Source: Pectinophora gossypiella
Taxonomy: Eukaryota; Arthropoda; Insecta; Lepidoptera; Gelechiidae
Reading direction: 5' to 3'
DNA length: 64,000 bases
Assembly (NCBI RefSeq): GCF_024362695.1
Contig: NC_065415.1
Location: forward strand, 12,999,438-13,063,437
The first letter of the stretch is position 1. The number at the start of each line of letters is the position of its first letter. This document shows, piece by piece, positions 54,262 to 64,000 of the stretch. The notes below the pieces were generated by a model. The model saw nothing but the letters and a program-made list of their open reading frames with translations, was not told where the DNA came from and searched no databases. A program made the position numbers and the translations under genes.

Positions 54262-54528
54262 ACTAGCGACCCGCCCCGGCTTCGCTCGGGTGCAATGCTG
54301 AGGAAAAAATGAAATTATTTACGACATCACATTCAAAATCTCAAAAATAACAGTTTTTCTCCACTATGTAATGGATGTTAATATACATATAAACCTTTCT
54401 CTTGAATCACTCTATCTACTAAAAAATCGCATCAAAATCCGTTGCGTAGTTTTAAAGAGTTGAGCGTACATAAGGATATAGGGACAGAAAAAGCGACTTT
54501 GTTTTACTTTATGTAGTGATACATCTTA
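54262..54528 (+). mobile_element. LINE 3' region (ACTAGCGACCCGCCCCGGC type)
   Basis: ACTAGCGACCCGCCCCGGCT, then CAAAATCCGTTGCGTAGTTT, AGGGACAGAAAAAGCGACTT and TATGTAGTGAT. A very widespread insect non-LTR 3' region. Confidence 0.7.
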
Positions 54529-55074
54529 CCTACACCTCTTCCTCTACCCCTTAGGGAATACAGGCGTGATGCTATGGTATATTCAAATAGAATCTTGGAT
54601 TTGAATAATTGTAATAATTGTTACAAATTACTTCGGACATTAAAATGTATTTGAAAATTTATTTATTTTTTATTTATTTCGGCAACTATCCTCTTCAGTC
54701 ACGTTCGTACTGCTCGCGACAAAAAAAAACAAAATTAATTTAAAAAGATGTAGTTTTTAATTAATAGAACGATACGTCCCGATGGGACCATTATATTATA
54801 ATTTTTAATTAAGACAAGGGACCACCTGGCGCGTCTGCAAAAAAAAAAAGTGATGGAAAAAAATATATATTTAAGAATTAAGTCTGTTAGAGCAGATTAG
54901 TATGCTGGCAGGCAGTGGTACCAAGGTACATTTTAGGAGATTAGTTTACAATACAAGTAAAGACTGACCTATTAAAAGGATGTGGTGGAGGTGGCCCAGA
55001 GTGAAATAGATATTAACGACGAAACTTTATTTATTTTTATTTACACTTTTTTAGGTAATCAACAGCTTACATTA
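54529..55074. other. Intergenic DNA with REP-T scrap
   Basis: A REP-T scrap at 54535-54580 (CTACCCCTTAGGGAATACAG); otherwise AT-rich with no gene. Confidence 0.5.
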
Positions 55075-55124
55075 TATTAGTTTATACCCGCGGCTTCGCT
55101 CGCATTGAATTCGGAGTAACTCGA

Positions 55125-55302
55125 ACCGGGACCAACGGTTTAACGTGCCTTCCTTTTGGACAATCAGGTGATCGGCCTGTAATCTTCTAACCAAACTAGG
55201 GATCACAAAGTGCTTTTTGTGATATGTCCCCACTGGGATTCGAACCCGGGACCTCCGGATCGTGAGCCCAACGCTCAACCACTGGACTACACAGACCGTC
55301 AA
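55125..55302 (-). mobile_element. SINE-3, 5' half
   Basis: GGGACCAACGGTTTAACGTG...GGGATTCGAACCCGGGACCT...CAACCACTGGACTACACAGA. Confidence 0.9.
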
Positions 55303-55604
55303 ATAATAGTAATAGAGTAATTATTCGTAGAATAGAGTTGATGAGGTTGGTAATCCACCTCACCAACACACACGAAAGAATAAACACAACACATGGCAAC
55401 ACTATAATAACATATCGATCCCATTCTTTACAGAGTACAACCAATTACAGGCACGAAAACAAACGACACTCGCGGGCACGCTTGTGTCTTCCTGTCGATT
55501 GTTATACGACGAGAACTAATGAGACAGAAAAACCAGTTATAACATGATCCCCAACCCTAGTTATAATGCGTCCCTCAGGGGTCATCTTTCAATTTCAATT
55601 TCTA

Positions 55605-55682
55605 CCATGTTTCCTCACCTTATGGTTGTCTGGCTTTGAGTGATAAGGCCGCCATTTGCCATATGCCTAGATAAGAGTATTT
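55605..55682 (+). mobile_element. LINE 3' end
   Basis: TTTCCTCACCTTATGGTTGT..GATAAGGCCGCCATTTGCCA. Confidence 0.65.
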
Positions 55683-55880
55683 TGAATAGAATAGAAGTAG
55701 TTTATTATAAAAGAGCGCCACACACAAAACAAAGACAATAACATCATATAAAATTTCCACTAAACAATTACAAAAAAAAAGCAAAACGGATGTTTGTGGG
55801 CCTCACTCAGCGCAAGTCGGGGCGTGAACCACGACGCCGATATTATGTGGACCCTGTTAGGTGAGGCACGAACATCGTGC
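55683..55880 (-). repeat. REP-E copy
   Basis: AGAATAGAAGTAGTTTATTA...GGCGTGAACCACGACGCCGA...GACCCTGTTAGGTGAGGCAC. Confidence 0.7.
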
Positions 55881-56044
55881 TCCATAAACGTGGAATAATG
55901 GTGTACATAAATTAAAATAATAATTATTTTTGTAATTATTTATTTTTATTTTGGTGCAATAAAGTATGTTTGTATTTTGAGTCATCTTCGTATCTGATAA
56001 CGAGATTTTCCTTACACTATTTGGATGCTCAAGGCCTTTAAAAT

Positions 56045-56325
56045 GCAGTGTTGGAGGACGACAAAAAGAATAAATTGAACACAAAAGGTTAAGTACTAAA
56101 GACGAAGTGCTAGTAAGAGTATGGGAACAGAGGCAAATATTGAGAGTAATTGAAGACAGAAAAGGCAAGATGATGGACACGAAGACACGACGAATTTGTT
56201 AAAAATATCATAGAAGGGAAGCTACAAGAAAATGGGGAAGACCAAGAATAGTTTACTTAGCAGATTCCATAGTCTCTACTTATCCCGGTGGGAAATAGGC
56301 GTGAGTTTATGTATGTATGTATGTA
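56045..56325 (+). pseudogene. LINE-a-type reverse transcriptase C-terminal remnant
   Basis: Pieces read MQCWRTTKRIN, then QILRVIEDRKGKMMD and EGKLQ/GKMGRPR in shifting frames, a pattern of the last part of a non-LTR reverse transcriptase. It then joins TCTCTACTTATCCCGGTGGG..GGCGTGAGTTTATGTATGTA, the LINE-a 3' tail. Several frameshifts and an internal deletion make it dead. Confidence 0.65.
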
Positions 56326-56884
56326 TTTTAGCAGACTATAATAACATTGATTTTATAAGCATGTATGTACTTAATTAGGCCTTATTCAACTGATATTTAA
56401 CAAAGTCGAATAATAAAAAACTCAAGAACTCGATCGATTCCCGCCATCTATGACCATAAACGAAGGTCAGTTCATATTAAAAATAACCCGCCCGCTGAAT
56501 TTTAGACGAACAAACAATAAACCTAATAACCCGGCCATAATAATGTGTCCTCGGATGAATATCTCAATTTTCTCCTTAATCTTTCAACACACAAAACGGT
56601 TTTATGATTTTTTTGGCGCTACCCATTCAACTTCCCACCTTCCTATCCTGGTTTTAAGAGGAGTTTTCCAATGTAGGCTTTTAAGCGTGTTTTGCACTGC
56701 ATTTTGTTTGGTTTTCCGTCGCCGGAAGAGTAGAGCTTAGTTGTGATCATGTAGGGTTTCGCGTCAACAAACAATCACAGAGATTATGGTGGTATTGAAG
56801 GAATTACGTCGATTTATTTATGCTCTTTGGGACGATGTAAGAAGGCGTGTTTGGATTGTATGAAGAAAGATCATCGTCACTAAT
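56326..56884. other. Intergenic DNA, nothing recognised
   Basis: A 96-codon plus frame at 56450-56740 has no recognisable domain. Confidence 0.45.
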
Positions 56885-57130
56885 TTCAGAGACACGCTCT
56901 TGTCGGTATAGCATTCTCCACGCTACTTTTTTAGGGAAATAAATAGGGCAGTGGTTTCTCTATTGCCTTCCGTACTCAGTCTGATGCGTGTGAGATGGCG
57001 CCCAGAGGTAGTCTACTTCAAAGCCGTACTAGGAATCCTGCCCTCCACCTCTGAATAGTACTGACCGTTACTGCGGTCCTCTGTCAGGTTCCAGGTAGGA
57101 ACGTTACTGTCCCTGTGATTTGCCTCTTCC
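56885..57130 (-). mobile_element. LINE-b-related 3' fragment
   Basis: CACGCTCTTGTCGGTATAGC...AGGAATCCTGCCCTCCACCT...CTGTCAGGTTCCAGG; parts recur at 39675-39775 and 17930-18000. Confidence 0.6.
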
Positions 57131-57234
57131 GTCCTGCATTGCCGTACCAATGGATCCCATTTCCGCCTCTGTAACCGTTGAGGTCTTCACCCGTATCCTT
57201 GGTAAGTGATATGAAATAATAAAAACTGTGCACC

Positions 57235-57495
57235 CTCAGGCCTGTTGTCTTAAATTTTGTACCGGGTGAGAGCCCGCAGCGCTCCCCATTTGTCCGGCCA
57301 AGTAGTTAATGTCCCCGACTCCAATATGTAGCAAGTTGATTCACCCTAAGGTTGCCTGGAAGAAATTGTTATTTATCAATAAGTATATACTTCTCTTGTC
57401 ACTTTAGTAATTGTTTTTATGTGTGCAATAAAGCGTTTCTGTATTGTATTGAATTGTTATGCCATTTGCGGCAAATCTACGATAAGTCATTGCAT
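57235..57495 (+). mobile_element. RET-5 3' end split by LINE 3' insertion
   Basis: RET-5 at 57235-57311 and 57464-57495; between them a LINE 3' end (GGTTGCCTGGAAGAAATTG...GTGCAATAAAGCGTTTC). Confidence 0.8.
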
Positions 57496-57681
57496 TTCTG
57501 TCTCATTTCTCATTAACGTAGTACAAATAAGCTTTCATTATGGCACGTTCCATACGTTTAATCAGTTTTCAACGGGGGAAAATTAATTTTAAAATGTAAT
57601 TTCTCATTACTGCCAAGGCAGGAATCGATTAATTTGGAATATTAATTACATAAATGTCGTAACGAAGCAAAGAGAACCATA

Positions 57682-57921
57682 TTGAAGACAATAGAGAACC
57701 GGAGAGGAAATATGATTGGCCACCTGATACGACACGATTCATTTATAACAAACACTATAGAAGGAAACATTGAATGGAAGAGAGGATGGGGTAGACCTAC
57801 GATAACATTTATGAAACAAATAAAAGAGAAGGTGCAGGTCGTGTCGTATCGGGAGGTGAAGGTTTTGGCGGGAAAAAGAGAGGAATGGCGGTTACTCCAC
57901 CGACAAGAGCGCAGCTCTTAA
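57682..57921 (+). pseudogene. LINE-b reverse transcriptase C-terminal fragment
   Basis: An open frame of 79 codons: MKTIENRRGNMIGHLIRHDS, then EGNIEWKRGWGRPTITFMKQ, VVSYREVKVLA and EWRLLHRQERSS followed by TAA. The GHLIRHD...EG.IE.KRG.GRP pattern is the usual C-terminal region of insect endonuclease-reverse transcriptases of non-LTR elements. The catalytic fingers/palm are missing. A (GA)n run follows the stop. The frame upstream of the ATG is open further, so the true fragment starts near 57660. Two similar ends lie at 24885 and 39675. Confidence 0.85.
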
Positions 57922-58224
57922 ATAGAGAGAGAGAGAGAAATGTCGTAACGGAAGCAAATATTTCGTAGCTAACGAGAATACGTGACAACCCTGTTCAGAG
58001 ACCGCGTGACTTACATCTCTTAGTGTCACGGCTTCGATTCCCGGGTCGGGTTCTAAACTATCTTCTTCATCTACGTGTGGGTGGTGAGGTAGTCAACCAT
58101 TGCCCAATGGCTCAAATTAGCTTCCAAACGTTTTTTTCGATTCTGCTCCGCACCACCCAAATCCCCTGGTAGTTGCGGCTTCCGAGTATATTCCGCTTAG
58201 GGACGGTACTGAAAAGTATCGGCG

Positions 58225-58550
58225 TCCGAAGGACGTAATATACGATCCCGACGACCCGATTACTCTAGCCATAGAGGCAGCCAATCAGCTCGCGACACCA
58301 AACACTTCAGGGCCCCGATACCGACCCCGCCGGCGTGGTCGACGATTTCCCTCATTCAGCGCTTATTAATTCTTTCAAATATTTTTCCTCTCAGACGACG
58401 CCTTGAGCCGAGGTTCGCGCCCAACTGGGCACCCTCAGGCCTGTTGTCTTAAACGTTGTACCGGGTGAGAGCCTTCAGCGCTCCCCATTTGTCCGGCCAA
58501 GTAGTTAATGCCATCTGCGGCAAATCTACAATAAGTCACGTCAAAAAAAA
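58225..58550 (+). mobile_element. RET-5, long copy with poly(A)
   Basis: GTCCGAAGGACGTAATATAC...CTACAATAAGTCACGTCAAAAA; the start extends slightly beyond the 24161 copy. Confidence 0.9.
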
Positions 58551-58680
58551 GGGTGGTGAGGTGGATTACCAACCTCAGCAACCCTGGTGTCAGGGTTATA
58601 ATTGAGCCGCCAAATATGTCCCCACCGGGATTCGAACCCGAGAGCTCAACGCTCAACCACTGGACCACAGAGGCCGTTAA
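58551..58680 (-). mobile_element. SINE-3, internal deletion
   Basis: GGTGAGGTGGATTACCAACC joins directly to the head (CCCACCGGGATTCGAACCCG...GGACCACAGAGGCCG). Confidence 0.85.
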
Positions 58681-58984
58681 TTACCCAGTATTGCATAATA
58701 TAAAGGGTTGCTTTGTGTCTTACTGGTCTGTGAATAAATTACCGTCCCTATTAAAAGAGCATTAGCTACAATGCCTATACAATCCAGGAATTATTAATTC
58801 ATGCAACATAATAATATAAACCCTTTGCGACTGCTGCCAACATTGCGGCCCTCAAGCTTCCTCGAGGCTTTACTTATGATCCCTTTAAAGCTATGGATAT
58901 AGAAATTGTTCAAAGGAAAAATAACTCATTAAGAATCAAAAAATGAGATATTTGTACAATTTTTATTAGCGTAAGTAGTCTCCG
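58681..58984. other. Intergenic DNA, nothing recognised
   Basis: No gene. Confidence 0.5.
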
Positions 58985-58987
58985 TAA

Positions 58988-59220
58988 CGACCTTTGTAGT
59001 CCAGTGGTTGAGCGTTAGGCTTGCGATCCGGAGGTCCCGGGTTCCAATTTCAGCGTAGACAAAAATCACTTTGTGATGCCGGAAGTATGATGATCCGCGC
59101 TTCGGATTTACTTAAGTAAGTATGTAGTCGCTGCATAAGCGGCTTAATAGGAACCCTGACGACAGGGTTAACGGGGTTGGTCATTGTCGTTACAACCCAG
59201 ACGAAAGAAGAAGCAGTTGG
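58988..59220 (+). mobile_element. SINE-3, internally deleted
   Basis: ACCTTTGTAGTCCAGTGGTT...TTACTTAAGTAAGTATGTAG...GGGTTAACGGGGTTGGTCAT. Confidence 0.85.
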
Positions 59221-59399
59221 CTCAACTCGTGATCGGGTGCTGCGTATGTGGACAGGCCTGCTTCTGTCAGGGAGCTCATAGAACACTGTTTCTGTGATAA
59301 AGTCACATAAACTCTTTATGTTTCACTTTCCTTCCACCGACTGTAATTGGAATACCATTGTATTTAAGTCTATAAATTATGTAATACAAACTGGATTAA

Positions 59400-59620
59400 A
59401 AGAAAAGAAAGGAAAACATGAAACAGTAGGACTAGGGCCCTGTGCTGGGAGGTTTTCTGGCCACGTCTTTCCCTCAGCGTTACAGATTCCGATGTGGTAG
59501 TAGTTTTACAGCTAGTTACATAATATGTAATTTAATTTTGACGTTCAAAAAGCGCTAACTTTGTAAGCCAATTTTGAAAAATAAATATTTTTGAATTTGA
59601 ATTTTTTGAATTTATTACAC
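59400..59620 (+). mobile_element. LINE 3' end (TTTGAATTTGAATT type)
   Basis: GGGCCCTGTGCTGGGAGGTT...AATATTTTTGAATTTGAATT; relative of 43509-43685. Confidence 0.7.
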
Positions 59621-59850
59621 AGGGCGTAAGGGAACGGGAGCATCAAACCCAAGTGTGCCAACTCTTACTTAAGTAAGGGTGTAGTTATTGCATAAGCGGC
59701 TTAATAGTAACCCTGACACCAGGGTTAACGGGGTTGGTTATGGACGTTGCAACCCACATGAAAGAAGTACTAAAGCAGCTGGCTCAACTTTTATTATACA
59801 GGGTGTAAAGGAACGGGGGCATCAACCCGAAGTGTGCCAACTCTGACAGT
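59621..59850 (+). repeat. SINE-3 fragment flanked by two copies of a ~45-bp sequence
   Basis: CAGGGCGTAAGGGAACGGGA...AGTGTGCCAACTCTTAC at 59625-59665 and a second copy at 59797-59848; between them is a SINE-3 3' part (59660-59790). Confidence 0.7.
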
Positions 59851-59919
59851 ATCCACATGTAGACGACGATACAACTCACCTTAGACATTTTGTCCGGTCG
59901 TGAATTTATTTTGTTACTA

Positions 59920-60420
59920 GCTTTTGCCCGCGACTTCGTCCGCGTGGCGTGTTATATAAGAGAGAGATCTTTGTGTGTGTGGGAGTGCATATCAAATTTC
60001 AAGCATCTAACTTATGCAGTTTAGATTTTTTCATACAATTTTTTTCCCAATAACTCCCATTTTTCAAAATACAGCCAAAAATAAACTTTATATTTACTAA
60101 GGTATGCATGCATGCTAGATTGAATCAATTGATTGAATTGATTTTTTTTTTAATTGATTGTTCATTGAGTTTTAATTTTAATACACACTTCCTCTCTTCC
60201 CTTCAACGTTGCTGTGCCCTACAGGGCCCATGTTTTAGTTCCTATGCCTATGTAACACCCCATTGTACTACATGGAATGCAATAAATAATTTAATTGAAT
60301 TGAATTGAAAACATCTATCTCACGCGGTTTCGATTTTTTCATATAAATGTTTTTTTTCCCGCTAACTCCCGTTTCCGTGGGAATTTTGCAATATCCTGTC
60401 ACAACTAAGCTTTAAGTTAA
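59920..60420 (+). repeat. REP-K, leading part
   Basis: ACTAGCTTTTGCCCGCGACT, TCGTCCGCGTGG, then diverged units with TTTTTCCCGCTAACTCCCGT. A poly(T)-containing LINE-like scrap lies at 60105-60310. Confidence 0.75.
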
Positions 60421-61620
60421 CTAAGGTACCTGCATGCCAAATTTCAAGCGTCTAACTTAAGCGGTTTAGATTTTTCATACAAAAGGATTTTCCCGCTAAT
60501 TTCCGTTCCCGTGGGAATTCCGGGAATTCCTTTCTTAGTGCACCTCAACGGTACCTAAGCTATGTCCCTTCCAAATTTCAAATGCCTACGTTTAGCCGTT
60601 CAGGCTATGCGTTGATATGTCAGTCACTGAGTCAGTCAGTTTCTCCTTTTATTTAGATTTGATTTTTTCATACAAATGTTTTTTCCCGCTAACTACCGTT
60701 CCCGTGGGAATTTTGTAATATCCTGTTGCAACTAAGCTTTAAGTTTACTAAAGTACCTGCATGCCAAATTTCAAACGTCTAACTTGAGTGGTTTAGATTT
60801 TTCATACAAAAGGTTTTTCCGCTAATTCCCGTTCCCGTGGGAATTTCGGGAATTCCTTTGTTAGTGCACCTCTACGGTATCTAAGGTACCTGCGTGCCAA
60901 ATTTCAAACATCTAACTTGAATGGTTTAGATTTTTCATACAAAAGGATTTTCCCGTTAATTCCCGTTCCCGTGGGAATTTCGGGAATTCCTTTCTTAGTG
61001 CACCTCCACGGTACCTAAGGTACCTGCATGACAAATTTCAAACGTCTAACTTGAGTGGTTTAGATTTTTCATACAAAAGGATTTTCCCGCTAATTCCCGT
61101 TCCCGTGAGAATTTTGGGAATTCCTTTCTTAGTGCACCTCTACGGTACCTAAGGTATCTGCATGCCAAATTTCAAACGTCTAACTTGAGTGGTTTAGATT
61201 TTTCATACAAAAGGATTTTCCCGCTAATTCCCGTTCCCGTAGAAATTTCGGGAATTCCTTTCTTAGTACACCTCTACGGTATCTAAGGTACCTGCATGAC
61301 AAATTTCAAACATCTAACTTGAATGGTTTAGATTTTTCATACAAAAGGATTTTTCCGCTAATTCCCGTTCCCGTGGGAATTTCGGGAATTCCTTTCTTAG
61401 TGTACCTCTACGGTATCTAAGGTACCTGCGTGCCAAATTTCAAACGTCTAACTTGAGTGGTTTAGAGTTTTCATACAAAAGGATTTTCCCGCTAATTCCC
61501 GTTCCCGTAGGAATTTCGGGAATTCCTTTCTTAGTGCACCTCTACGGTATCTAAGGTACCTGCATGCCAAATTTCAAACGTCTAACTTGAGTGGTTTAGA
61601 TTTTTCATACAAAAGGATTT
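60421..61620 (+). repeat. REP-K tandem array, 134-bp unit
   Basis: The unit contains GGTACCTGCATGCCAAATTT, CATACAAAAGGATTTTCCCG and GGAATTCCTTTCTTAGTGCA. The word AAATTTCAA recurs at about 60898, 61033, 61167, 61301, 61435 and 61569, i.e. every 134 bp, with older units 132-327 bp apart to the left. Confidence 0.95.
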
Positions 61621-61752
61621 CCCTTCACTACTCTGCTCCTATTGATTGTAGCGTGATGAAAAGTATACTATAACCTGTCCAGGAGTGTAAAGAATAATTG
61701 TACCAAGTTTCATTAAAATCCGTCCAGTAGTTTTTGTTTCTATAAGGCACAT

Positions 61753-61837
<85 letters not shown>

Positions 61838-61950
61838 AAATTTACTGATTGCATTTTTGGCATCAGTATCGATCACTTATCACCCCCTGATAGTTATTTT
61901 GAAAAAATATTTAATGTACAGAATTGACCTCTCTACAGATTTATTATAAG
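61621..61950 (+). mobile_element. TE 3' end carrying the (ACAG)n run
   Basis: TACCAAGTTTCATTAAAATC, CGTCCAGTAGTTTTTG, then (ACAG)n, GCATTTTTGGCATCAGTATC and TTTATTATAAGTATAGAT: a common lepidopteran repeat end. Confidence 0.65.
61752..61835. repeat. (ACAG)n microsatellite, about 21 units
   Basis: Perfect tetranucleotide run of about 84 bp inside the TE 3' end. Confidence 0.97.
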
Positions 61951-62439
61951 TATAGATGTTATGTTTTCCACAACCCGCATTGGAGCAGCGTGGTGGAGTC
62001 GAATGCTTCGACACACGATACGAATGCTATCTACGTAGATGGACGTTAAATTGCTATTGGTCGAAGGCTTTAATGTAATTCAGTTGTCGTACGGAGTCTA
62101 CTGGGCATGAATCTGAGTTTGCAAAGGTGTATAGGTAGGTATTATGACTACAATTTATTCGGGTCAGGGCGTGTTGTGACCACACCTAAGTTCGTGTTGG
62201 GAGACATAATATTTAGCATTCTGACAATTATTATTCAGCGCTAAATGTTCTGGTTGACGAGGGTATTAGCATTAATAACCTTTAATAAAGAATTAAGTAA
62301 GCAGAACTGCTGGAAACGGTAGGATTATATTTTTTTAAATTATTTTTGCATACAGAAAACATACTTATTCACAAATGGACTCGTGGCTTCTAGGATTGTA
62401 ATCCGCATGTTTATTATTATAAGTTTTATTATTGTTTGG
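61951..62439. other. Intergenic DNA with SINE-1 scrap and CCAAT palindrome
   Basis: A SINE-1 scrap at 61970-62000 (CCCGCATTGGAGCAGCGTGG); 62005-62067 is one of three CTATTGGTCGAAG motif copies. No gene. Confidence 0.5.
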
Positions 62440-62482
62440 CCTGTGCCCAGCAGTGGGACGTATATAGGCTGTTTATGTTATG
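62436..62482 (+). mobile_element. SINE-1 tail fragment
   Basis: GGCCTGTGCCCAGCAGTGGG..GTATATAGGCTGTTTATG. Confidence 0.85.
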
Positions 62483-62549
62483 TATTGTTTAGATTCTATA
62501 GAGTCCCGGACTTGTGAAAGGCGTGCTTTTGAGAGACATGGGCAAAATT

Positions 62550-62876
62550 ACATAAACAGCCTATATACGTCCCACTGTAGGGCACAGGCCTCTCCTCAAT
62601 CAACCGGAGGGGGTATGGAGCACACCACGCTGCTCCACTGCAAGTTAGCGGAGTTGTTTTTACAGCTGATAACTGGGACCAACTTCTTAACATGCCCTCC
62701 GAAGCATGGAATCATCTTATTTTTTCGGACAATCAGGTGATTTAAGCCTGCAATGTCCTTACCAAACAAAGAACAGTCTCACAAAGTGATTTCGTCAATG
62801 CCCCCATCGGAAATCGAAGCCGGACCTTCAAATCGTTAGCCTAACGCTCTAACGTCTATACCACGGAGGCTGTGTG
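62550..62876 (-). mobile_element. SINE-1, near complete
   Basis: ACAGCCTATATACGTCCCAC...CTAACGTCTATACCACGGAG; the tRNA-like part is diverged. Confidence 0.9.
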
Positions 62877-63068
62877 GGCAAAACGAGGCAATAAAATTAC
62901 ATCTCACTCCCACAGCTGAACACATGTCTCCGATTAAGGTATGAATATATTTTTACAATTAGAGGAGGTAGCTAGCATGCATCACGCTTCTCCACTTACG
63001 AGTTAACATCTTATCGTGTCGATGGCAAACTAAATAGTATCGGCCAAAACTTGGCAACGAGTATGGCG

Positions 63069-63257
63069 CTATCTACAGCGGATCAGATCATCCTGGGTGT
63101 AGGTGTTCGAGCATGTAGGACACGATGTAAGATGTTCCATCGTTTGGGGAACAGTGCCGCACTTGCACTTTAAGTCCGAGCCATCCGAAAAACCCCACCT
63201 GAACAAATTGTCCTTACTTCGGCCCACCTGAGCCCAAAGTCTATTTAGGGACTTCCA
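63069..63257 (-). pseudogene. LINE-e reverse transcriptase C-terminal fragment (jockey-like)
   Basis: The minus strand encodes WKSLNRLWAQVGRSKDNLFR, WGFSDGSDLKCKCGT, then PQTMEHLTSCPTCSNTY and a stop. The N-R-L..G..K.NL.KWG....C.CG...T..HL..CP pattern is the zinc-knuckle-like C-terminal domain of jockey-clade reverse transcriptases. The frame is open for 62 codons; the rest is missing or too diverged. Sequence to about 63350 on the right may be more of the same element. Confidence 0.8.
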
Positions 63258-63369
63258 AATAAGCTAAGGCAAATCAAGACCTGGCGGAGGTCTCTCAGAC
63301 GGCGAAACAAAAGGGTTTGGGAGGTATACCCGTTCCTGTCAAATTCTGCATCTTTACGAGTTGACATAA

Positions 63370-63610
63370 CATAAGCTCATGATTTTATCCCAACGGGGTA
63401 GTCAGAGGTACGGTCACGAGTACTAATATGTATACACTTTGAAACCTTGTCACATTAACTGTTTTGCCGAATTAAACCGTAAGTCTCATTAAATGTCAAA
63501 TATGACAGTGCGACACGGTTCTAAAGTGCTTATGACTGTACATCCATCGCAAGATGAACTAAGTACTCGCACATCACCGATCTTTCTGTTAGAACAACGT
63601 GATAGATAAG
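63370..63610 (+). repeat. REP-R copy, split by MITE-1
   Basis: ATCCCAACGGGGTAGTCAGAGGTA before and CATCCATCGCAAGATGAACT after MITE-1. Compare the unsplit copy at 24060-24150. Confidence 0.8.
63411..63538 (+). mobile_element. MITE-1 inserted in REP-R
   Basis: CGGTCACGAGTACTAATATG...CTTATGACTG, flanked by TA on both sides. Its right part has a ~15 bp deletion. Confidence 0.9.
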
Positions 63611-64000
63611 CCGTATCGCGGTCTATAATATTTCAACCTAGAAGTTCTCAGTTAATTTGTCAAGCCAGTACCCAAGTAATTACAATTTGTCAGGACAGAT
63701 AACTATTTCGTATAATAACCTGCAGTGGACTATTAAAGCTAACCTAATACTTAGTTTGAAGTAGAATTATTATTAAGCTCTATTATTTTCCACTATCGCT
63801 ACAAACCACATTGAATTCCAAGTGAGTTAAGTAACGCAGAGCTCTAAAATACCCACATAAAACCATTAACACTTGAGTACCAAATTGAAGGGCTCCAGAA
63901 TTTCAAATTTTATAATTTCCAGAGATAAACTACAGCCTTGGAGTGTATAAATTTATAAATTATTTATATTTTACCCAAATAGCCTATCAGGGGTACGCTT
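63611..64000. other. Intergenic DNA, nothing recognised
   Basis: AT-rich; no gene or shared repeat. Confidence 0.5.

Noticed and set aside
60421..61620. CRISPR array
   Set aside because: The whole 134-bp unit repeats, with no unique spacers, in a eukaryotic genome.
61628..61876. Overlapping minus-strand frames encoding repeated Val-Cys-Leu-Ser
   Set aside because: They are translations of the (ACAG)n microsatellite, not proteins.

Overview
This window is nuclear DNA of an insect, almost certainly a moth or butterfly. It holds a G-protein-coupled receptor gene with coding exons split by a GT-started intron, and a dense mix of retroelements and small DNA transposons of the kinds common in Lepidoptera. 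There are no operons, no bacterial signals and no functional RNA gene that I can support. The species cannot be fixed from the sequence.

The only host gene I can identify lies at the left, on the minus strand: a two-coding-exon type 1 tyramine receptor (exon 1 at 4379-4609, exon 2 at about 1478-2689). All seven membrane segments and the key amine-receptor residues are present. Its translation start is only 178 bp from a complete Tc1-like transposon (4788-6442).

The remaining ~57 kb is intergenic repeat DNA. I group it under working labels. SINE-1 to SINE-4 are tRNA-headed SINEs. RET-5 is a ~350 bp poly(A)-tailed retroelement. MITE-1 has TA target duplications and ends CRGTCAYGAGCA. MITE-2 is a ~230 bp hairpin ending CAGGGTGTTAGTGAC. 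MITE-3 is a ~380 bp element with ~75 bp terminal inverted repeats. There is also a hAT-type MITE, a mag-like LTR fragment with primer-binding site plus a related solo LTR, several foldback elements, and 3'-terminal scraps of at least six LINE families (LINE-a to LINE-f). REP-E, K, R, T and W are unclassified families. Many insertions have exact target-site duplications, and nesting is common.

Region by region: 0-5 kb, receptor gene with a GC-rich, unclassified 5' flank of the window; 4.8-6.4 kb, Tc1 element; 6.5-30 kb, SINEs, MITEs and foldbacks in AT-rich DNA; 31-42 kb, foldbacks, LINE-f, LTR, SINE-4 cluster and a hAT MITE inside SINE-3; 43.8-47.5 kb, nested foldback and a palindromic Tc1; 47.7-53 kb, dense nested SINE/RET-5/LINE; 53-59 kb, LINE fragments; 59.9-61.9 kb, a 134-bp tandem array ending in an (ACAG)n microsatellite; 62-64 kb, SINE-1, LINE-e and MITE-1.

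I found no undescribed multi-gene system. The most interesting items are the ~1.66 kb palindromic Tc1 derivative, the shared 3' tail of SINE-1, SINE-4 and LINE-c, a filled/empty site pair for MITE-1, the odd exon 2 acceptor of the receptor, and a short conserved reading frame carried next to RET-5 in two places.
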